The notes under the pieces: generated by a model
What the model was told of the DNA's origin: nothing
Database searches by the model: none
The model's input: the letters and a program-made list of their open reading frames with translations, nothing else
Source: Rhizobiales bacterium 65-79
Lineage (GTDB): Bacteria > Pseudomonadota > Alphaproteobacteria > Rhizobiales > Rhizobiaceae
NCBI GenBank assembly: GCA_001896885.1
Contig: MKRJ01000008.1
Location: forward strand, 248,001-312,000
Reading direction: 5' to 3'
Length of the DNA: 64,000 nt
Translations under genes and position numbers: made by a program
Shown: positions 59,465 to 64,000 of the stretch, piece after piece
Layout of the letters: each line of letters starts with the position of its first letter
Position numbering within the stretch: the first letter of the stretch is position 1

Positions 59465-60172
59465 TCATTCGCACTGCTGCCGCGGGCCGCCACCATAGGG
59501 CTGGTACGAATTGTCTTCCGGCCGGTAGGAGCGATATCGGTCGAAGCACGACTGCACGTGGTCCGGGCTGGCATAGCCGCCCGGCGCTTCCTCGGCCGAG
59601 GCGGTGGCGACCCCGAGAGCGCCTCCCGCGGAAGCATTCCCGGGCTCGGTTTCGGCGGAAGCCATGGTCGGATTGGCTGCGGACGCGCCTTCCGAATCGG
59701 GGGAAACGCAGGGGCGGCGCACACCGCTGTACGAATTGTAGCTGTCGTCGGCCGGGTCGTAGGAACGGTAGTGCTCCGAGCACCATTCGACATGCGCGGC
59801 GCTCGTCCCGGCAGCCGGTTGCGGTACCCACAGGGGCGAATCTTGCGCCGTTGCCTCTGGCGAAGTCGAAGCGGTGACCGTGGAGTCCGTGTTTGTCGGC
59901 CCGCCCGGCTGATGCGGTTCCGACAGCGTATTCCGCGCCTGCTCCTCCTGAACGGCTTTCTGGGGCGCGGCCTTGGCAGGGAGGCGCTGCAGGTCCTGGG
60001 ATCCGGCGCTCACGCGGATAGCCTTGTTCGTCCACAGCGCGCTGGTGTCGGTGTCGAGTTGCCGTCCCGGGTGGGGATTGGCCGTTATAAAGACGACCGC
60101 GGCGAGCCCGCCGCAGGCGAATACGCCGAGAGTAAGAAGGAAGCCGCCCAGCGAAGCCAGAATGTATTTCAT
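59465..60172 (-). CDS. BA14K-like secreted protein with two motif copies
   Basis: A 235-residue protein. The ATG at 60172 starts MKYILASLGGFLLTLGVFAC, a signal or lipobox-like leader (LGVFAC, with GG next). After a Pro/Ser/Thr-rich, probably disordered region are two BA14K-type motifs about 65 residues apart: HVEWCSEHYRSYDPADDSYN and HVQSCFDRYRSYRPEDNSYQ, each with a Tyr-Arg-Ser-Tyr centre and flanking Cys (RRPC and RQQC). BA14K proteins of Brucella are immunoreactive outer-surface proteins with lectin-like activity. Two copies in one chain is unusual to my knowledge. Confidence 0.7.
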   Translation of the reverse strand: MKYILASLGGFLLTLGVFACGGLAAVVFITANPHPGRQLDTDTSALWTNKAIRVSAGSQDLQRLPAKAAPQKAVQEEQARNTLSEPHQPGGPTNTDSTVTASTSPEATAQDSPLWVPQPAAGTSAAHVEWCSEHYRSYDPADDSYNSYSGVRRPCVSPDSEGASAANPTMASAETEPGNASAGGALGVATASAEEAPGGYASPDHVQSCFDRYRSYRPEDNSYQPYGGGPRQQCE

Positions 60173-60297
60173 TTCGCGCGTCCGGTATCTGCCCTTGGAT
60201 GCAGAATGCGGAGCGCCGCGCATGGTTCCCCAAGGGAAGAGCGGAATCGCCCATAACGCCGGGCGTCCCGACGGCCGGACCGGCCCAGCCGTCAATG

Positions 60298-61218
60298 CTA
60301 CGCGGCGGCCTCCTGCGCCGACTGTTCCTGCATCGGCATGCGGATGCCGATCATGTGGCAGATGGCGAAGGCGAGGTCGGCCCGGTTCAGCGTATAGAAG
60401 TGAAAGTCCCCGACGCCGCGCTCGACCAGGTCGAGAACCTGTTCGGCGGCGACGGCAGCGGCGATGAGCGCATGGGTCTGCGGGTCGCCGTCCAGCCCGG
60501 CGAAGCGCTCGGCAAGCCACGCCGGCATGTGCGCGCCGCAGCGCGCGGCGAAGTTCGTCACCTGCCTGAAATTGTGGATCGGCAGGATGCCCGGCACGAT
60601 GGGGATGTAGATGCCCGCGCGGCGCACGCGCTCGACGTAGCGCTCATAGAGATCGTTGTCGAAGAAGAACTGCGTGATCGCACGCGTCGCGCCATTGTCG
60701 ACCTTGCGCTTCAGCATGTCGATATCGGTGGCGAAATCGGAACTCTCCGGATGCTTCTCGGGATAGGCCGAGACCGAGATGTCGAAATCGCCGGCGCGGC
60801 CGAGCGCGGCCACCAGTTCGGCGGCATTGGAATAGCCGCCGGGATGCGGCCGGTAGATGGCGCCGACGCCTGCCGCCGGATCGCCGCGCAGGGCCACGAA
60901 GCGCTTCACCCCCATGGCGGCGAACTCGCGGATGACCTCGTCCACTTCGCCGCGCGTCGCGTCGATGCAGGTGAGATGCGCGGCCGGCGCGAGGCTCGTC
61001 TCGCCGAGGATGCGTGCGACCGTCCGCGCCGTGCGTTCGCGCGTCGAACCGCCGGCCCCGTAGGTCACGGAAATGAAGTTCGGCGAAAGCGGCTGCAGCC
61101 GGGTGACGGTTTCCCACAACCTGGCTTCCATCTCGTCCGACTTCGGCGGAAAGAACTCGAAGGAGACGCGGACCCTCCCGCCGATATCGGGCAGGCGGGA
61201 GAAACGGAACTGCGACAT
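60298..61218 (-). CDS. metF: 5,10-methylenetetrahydrofolate reductase
   Basis: A 306-residue FAD enzyme reducing methylene-THF to methyl-THF for methionine synthesis. Text: SFEFFPPKSDEMEARLWETV near the start, FISVTYGAGGSTRERTARTV, HLTCIDATRGEVDEVI, FVALRGDPAAG, GATRAITQFFFDNDLYERYV and IVPGILPIHNFRQVTNFAARC. Complete. The ATG shares one base with the stop of the ArsR-methyltransferase gene, so the two form an operon and the regulator is likely autoregulated with metF. Confidence 0.94.
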   Translation of the reverse strand: MSQFRFSRLPDIGGRVRVSFEFFPPKSDEMEARLWETVTRLQPLSPNFISVTYGAGGSTRERTARTVARILGETSLAPAAHLTCIDATRGEVDEVIREFAAMGVKRFVALRGDPAAGVGAIYRPHPGGYSNAAELVAALGRAGDFDISVSAYPEKHPESSDFATDIDMLKRKVDNGATRAITQFFFDNDLYERYVERVRRAGIYIPIVPGILPIHNFRQVTNFAARCGAHMPAWLAERFAGLDGDPQTHALIAAAVAAEQVLDLVERGVGDFHFYTLNRADLAFAICHMIGIRMPMQEQSAQEAAA

Positions 61219-62246
61219 CAGGCGATCCCTTCCCGGGCTTGAACGTCGCCCCCCTTGCCGGCCATCAGCATCCGCCGGTCCTGGGCAAGCCACAGCTTCA
61301 CCGTCAGCCGCGGCCCCTCCCCGCGCGGCGCGAAATCGACCGTATCCTTGAGCTCGAGCCCGGCCTCCTCCAGCCAGTCGGCGACCTGCCGGTCGGAGAA
61401 GCCGAGGCGCAGATGCGCGTGTTCCTCGCGCAGGAATTCGAGCGCATGCGGAGCGAAATCGACGATCACCAGCCTGCCGCCGGGCCGCAGCAGACGCGCC
61501 GCCTCGCGGATCGCCGCCGCCGGGTCTTCCAGATAATGCAGCACCTGGTGGATCGTCACGAGATCGAAGGATTCGCGCTCGACCGGCGGCGCGTAGATGT
61601 CGCCTTGCCGGACCTGTGCGTTGTGCACGCCGGCGCGGTCGAGATTGGCACGCGCCACAGCCAGCATCTCGCGCGACAGGTCGATGCCTATTCCGCGGAC
61701 ATAGAGCGGCGAGAAGAGTTCCAGCAGCCGGCCCGTGCCGGTGCCGAGGTCGAGCATGGACTGGAACGGCCGCTTGCCGACGATCTTGCGGAGAGCCGCT
61801 TCCACCGCGTCGTCCGGCACGTGCAGGGAACGGATGCGGTCCCAGCTTGCCGCATTGGCGCTGAAATAGCCGAGGGCCCGCTCCTGCCGCCGCCGCTTCA
61901 CCTCGCCGAGGCGCTCGAGATCCCGCTCGACGGTCGCGTCGGCGAGATCGATGCGCGCGACCATCCCGTGGACGGTCTCGCGGGCATATTCGTCGTCAGA
62001 GAGCCGGAAATAGGCCCAGGAGCCTTCCTGGTACCGGCTGATGAGGCCTGCATCGAGCAGCAGCTTCAGGTGACGCGAGACGCGCGGCTGCGACTGGTTC
62101 AGCACCTCAGTCAGGTCGCTGACGGTGAGATCGCCCCGCGACAGCATCAGAAGGATGCGAAGCCGGCTGGATTCGGCTGCCGCCTTCAAGGTATCAACCA
62201 TGGCGTCCAGACCGACGGGCGTGCGCGTCAACATGGGCTGCTCCAC
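61218..62246 (-). CDS. ArsR-type regulator fused to SAM methyltransferase
   Basis: A 342-residue two-domain protein. Residues about 10-95: winged helix (LKAAAESSRLRILLMLSRGD, VSDLTEVLNQSQPRVSRHLK, LLDAGLISRYQEGSWAYFRL). Residues about 150-330: class I methyltransferase with SAM motif LDLGTGTGRLLELFSPLYVR, GIGIDLSREMLAVARANLDR and LLRPGGRLVIVDFAP. It lies directly before metF. SahR-type regulators that sense S-adenosylhomocysteine are known to control methionine-cycle genes; a SAM/SAH-binding sensor is the natural reading here, but this is inference. An imperfect palindrome 7 bases upstream is the likely operator. Confidence 0.85.
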   Translation of the reverse strand: MEQPMLTRTPVGLDAMVDTLKAAAESSRLRILLMLSRGDLTVSDLTEVLNQSQPRVSRHLKLLLDAGLISRYQEGSWAYFRLSDDEYARETVHGMVARIDLADATVERDLERLGEVKRRRQERALGYFSANAASWDRIRSLHVPDDAVEAALRKIVGKRPFQSMLDLGTGTGRLLELFSPLYVRGIGIDLSREMLAVARANLDRAGVHNAQVRQGDIYAPPVERESFDLVTIHQVLHYLEDPAAAIREAARLLRPGGRLVIVDFAPHALEFLREEHAHLRLGFSDRQVADWLEEAGLELKDTVDFAPRGEGPRLTVKLWLAQDRRMLMAGKGGDVQAREGIA

Positions 62247-62252
62247 AAAGAC

Positions 62253-62268
62253 ATAAAGATATGTTTAT
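62253..62268. promoter_or_regulatory. inverted repeat, candidate methionine-cycle operator
   Basis: ATAAA-GATATG-TTTAT, an exact 5+6+5 dyad 7 bases upstream of the regulator ATG and 75 bases before the divergent trmO. It resembles the ATAAAGATATCTTTAT-like sites I associate with SAM/SAH-linked regulation in alphaproteobacteria. Both divergent genes could be affected. Confidence 0.5.
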
Positions 62269-62342
62269 ATGAAGAGCGTGACCTTGGCAAGAAGCGATGT
62301 CGCGAACTGGCCGGAAAACGTCGCAAGGGCAATGTGGACGAA

Positions 62343-62843
62343 ATGACCGAAAAGCGTGAAGGCGAAGTGGAGATGGTCAGCAACCCGGCAGATATGCCGG
62401 CCGATGGTCATGTGGTTTTCATCGGCCATGTCCGCTCGCCCTGGAAATCCCGCGAGGAATGCCCCCGGAACATGGCGAGCGCGCGCGAACGCGGGATCGA
62501 GGCGACGATCGAGGTCGCGCCCGGCTACCGGCCGGGCCTCGCCGGCCTCGAGCGCGTCAGCCACGTCGCGATCCTCACCTGGCTCGATCGCTCGGCGCGG
62601 AATCTGATCGTCCAGAAACCCCGCCATGCACCTCGTCCAAAAGGCGTTTTCGCGCTCCGCTCCCCTGCGCGGCCGAACCCGGTCGGGCTGCATGTCGCAC
62701 GTCTCACAGGCCTCGATATCGTCGATGGCCGGCTCACCCTCGACGCGATCGACGTGCTGGACGGCACGCCGGTCATCGACATCAAGCCCTACTACGCCTC
62801 CACCGATTCGGTGCCGGAGGCGACTGTAGCGAAGGACGAATGA
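62343..62843 (+). CDS. TrmO/YaeB family tRNA m6t6A methyltransferase-like protein
   Basis: A 166-residue beta-barrel protein of the UPF0066/TrmO family: HVVFIGHVRSPWKSREECPRN near residue 23, RGIEATIEVAPGYRPGLAG, SHVAILTWLDRSARNLIV and the family signature SPARPNPVGLHVARLTGLD, ending VIDIKPYYASTDSVPEA. TrmO methylates the t6A37 base of some tRNAs using SAM; this bacterial short form lacks the C-terminal extension of the E. coli enzyme, so specificity is open. It overlaps the DUF2293 gene by 4 bases. Confidence 0.85.
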   Translation: MTEKREGEVEMVSNPADMPADGHVVFIGHVRSPWKSREECPRNMASARERGIEATIEVAPGYRPGLAGLERVSHVAILTWLDRSARNLIVQKPRHAPRPKGVFALRSPARPNPVGLHVARLTGLDIVDGRLTLDAIDVLDGTPVIDIKPYYASTDSVPEATVAKDE

Positions 62844-63151
62844 GGGGCACGTCGCGCCAGCGCGCTGTCGGCAAGGCGCTGTCGGCGCTGCTGCCGATGG
62901 CGCCCTATGCCGACACCGAGCCGATCCGGGAGGCCGCGCTTTCGGCGAAATTCAGGACATTGCCGCCGACGATCGCCGTGTGGCTCGCCACGATCGCCCA
63001 TATCCGCCACGAGCATACCGCCTATGACCGCCTGCTCGCCGAAGGCTATGACCGGGACTCCGCCCGCTTCTTCGTGGTGGACGAGATCAACGCCGTCCTC
63101 ACGAACTGGCGGGCGACACGGCTCCTCGATCCGAACGACGAGGAAGAGTAG
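62840..63151 (+). CDS. DUF2293 family protein
   Basis: A 103-residue protein. Text: RQRAVGKALSALLPMAPYAD, TLPPTIAVWLATIAHIRHEH, TAYDRLLAEGYDRDSARFFV, VDEINAVLTNWRATRLL. DUF2293 proteins are small helical proteins of unknown role, often next to other short genes. The ATG overlaps the trmO stop (ATGA), so translation is coupled. Basic first half and acidic end (DPNDEEE). Confidence 0.8.
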   Translation: MRGTSRQRAVGKALSALLPMAPYADTEPIREAALSAKFRTLPPTIAVWLATIAHIRHEHTAYDRLLAEGYDRDSARFFVVDEINAVLTNWRATRLLDPNDEEE

Positions 63152-63183
63152 CGGCTTGGGAAAAAATCCGACCGGCTATCGCC

Positions 63184-63807
63184 TCAGCGATAGATCCATT
63201 GCTCCGGCAGCCTGACCGCAACCGCCTCGCCGCTTGCGATCCGGCCCGGTTTCTCGACCCAGGCCACCAGTCCGCGCAGGCGCTTCGCCACCTGCGGGAA
63301 GAGCAGCGCCCCGGCGGCCTTGTCTTGCATGCCGGCGTTCTCCGCGATCGAGCGGCCGGACGCCTTGCACGGGCCGTTCTGGCCGTCGATCTTGAGCGTC
63401 ACGCCGCCGGCGAAGAAGAGCTTCGTGCCCCTCGGCAGCATGGAAAGGCGCGGCACGCCGGCGAGCAGGATGTTGGCGCCGATCCATTCCGGATCGATCC
63501 TGGCAAGCCGCATCGCCTCGGCGATCAGAACGAGCTCGTCCGGCGCCACGATGGAGATCTGCCTTTCGTTGCGCATCTCCGTGCCGCGCGGATACCAGGG
63601 CTCGCGCCCGCCCGAGCGGCGCGTGTGGCCGCGGTGGAAATCGCCGTCGATGCCCGTGAAGGTGAGCCCGAGCTCGCCGACGGCCTGCGTCTGGAAGCGG
63701 CCGGACGGCGCGACATAGAGGCCGGCGACCTCGGCCTCCAACTTCCGGCCGGGCACGATCTCGATCTCGTCGGAAAAAAGCGCGATGGTCTCCGGCGCGG
63801 CGCGCAT
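63184..63807 (-). CDS. MOSC domain protein
   Basis: A 207-residue protein with MOSC text: AEVAGLYVAPSGRFQTQAVG, GIDGDFHRGHTRRSGGREPW, ISIVAPDELVLIAEAMRLAR, WIGANILLAGVPRLSMLPRG, and LKIDGQNGPCKASGRSIAEN with the conserved Cys. MOSC domains carry a persulfide or molybdenum-cofactor sulfur on that Cys. The ATG overlaps the KAS III stop by one base (TGATG), so it is translationally coupled to it. Target molecule unknown. Confidence 0.85.
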   Translation of the reverse strand: MRAAPETIALFSDEIEIVPGRKLEAEVAGLYVAPSGRFQTQAVGELGLTFTGIDGDFHRGHTRRSGGREPWYPRGTEMRNERQISIVAPDELVLIAEAMRLARIDPEWIGANILLAGVPRLSMLPRGTKLFFAGGVTLKIDGQNGPCKASGRSIAENAGMQDKAAGALLFPQVAKRLRGLVAWVEKPGRIASGEAVAVRLPEQWIYR

Positions 63808-64000
63808 CACATCATCCGCATCAGCGCGCCGCCGATCGAATAGCCGGCGCCGAAGGCGCACAGCAGCCCGTAGTCGCCGGGCTTCAGGTCGGCGTGGTTT
63901 TCCTTCAGCGCCACGATGGCGCCGGCAGCGGCCGTGTTGCCGAGCCGGTCGAGCACCAGCGGCGCGCGGTCCTGGTCGGCGTCGTGGCCGAGCGCCATCC
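63807..64000 (-). CDS. beta-ketoacyl-ACP synthase III family, C-terminal fragment (runs off window)
   Basis: The last 64 codons of a FabH-like enzyme whose start lies outside the window. GNTAAAGAIVAL contains the catalytic Asn of the Cys-His-Asn triad, and YGLLCAFGAGYSIGGALMR is the C-terminal strand of the family. KAS III joins acetyl-CoA-type primers to malonyl-ACP. Coupling to a MOSC gene is not the usual fatty acid operon, so a specialised secondary or modified-lipid role is possible (inference). Confidence 0.8.
   Translation of the reverse strand, partial: MALGHDADQDRAPLVLDRLGNTAAAGAIVALKENHADLKPGDYGLLCAFGAGYSIGGALMRMM

Overview
The window is high-GC DNA from a Hyphomicrobiales (Rhizobiales) alphaproteobacterium, most like the Phyllobacteriaceae/Mesorhizobium branch. 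The case rests on gene order (mraZ to ftsZ followed by lpxC, bamD, recN and ligA), a long-linker FtsZ, BA14K-like and SPW proteins, a class A RNase P RNA, an ArsR-methyltransferase fusion beside metF, and rhizobial-type short intergenic repeats. Species assignment is inference; no rRNA or tRNA gene was seen.

Layout. 1-3.5 kb: a NIPSNAP gene leaving the window, divergent from an ArsR-type regulator across a perfect palindrome, then the YcjX/YcjF pair. 3.6-7.5 kb: secreted and outer-membrane proteins, a GILSGN-repeat protein, a phosphonate-type hexapeptide acyltransferase and CreA. 7.6-12.3 kb: small membrane protein, SCO copper chaperone, PrmA, an aminopeptidase P and the AzlCD exporter. 12.4-39.9 kb, all on the minus strand: a DUF2461 gene, ligA, an AT-richer insertion flanked by a 183-bp direct repeat, recN, bamD, lpxC and a nearly complete division and cell-wall (dcw) cluster: ftsZ-ftsA-ftsQ-ddlB, a 313-bp gap, then murB-murC-murG-ftsW-murD-mraY-murF-murE-ftsI-ftsL-rsmH-mraZ. 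Transcription runs from mraZ downward; the likely promoter near 40035 carries three TGGG repeats at exact 10-bp spacing, as expected for MraZ autoregulation.

40.3-45.8 kb: a His-rich secreted peptide, a Cys/Met PLP enzyme, a ParDE toxin-antitoxin pair with a palindromic operator, rnpB, and murein genes (lytic transglycosylase, AmpD-like amidase) next to a TerB-DnaJ protein. 46.0-51.1 kb: a fused 5-oxoprolinase/hydantoinase gene interrupted in frame by two palindromic repeat elements, followed at once by a BrnT/BrnA pair with its own palindrome and a cupin gene. 51.1-59.2 kb: a beta-lactamase-fold hydrolase, a GH25 lysozyme, an MltB-type transglycosylase, an SPW membrane protein, a CPA2 antiporter paired with a PLP decarboxylase, a DMT transporter and a 28-residue membrane peptide. 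59.3-64 kb: a short repeat with terminal inverted repeats, a BA14K-like protein, metF with the ArsR-methyltransferase regulator, TrmO with DUF2293, a MOSC protein, and the end of a KAS III gene leaving the window.

The strongest leads are the two in-frame palindromic insertions in the 5-oxoprolinase gene, the repeat-bounded secreted gene between recN and ligA, and several self-contained regulator or toxin-antitoxin operators readable as exact palindromes. I saw no CRISPR array, transposase, integrase, prophage or secretion-system cluster.
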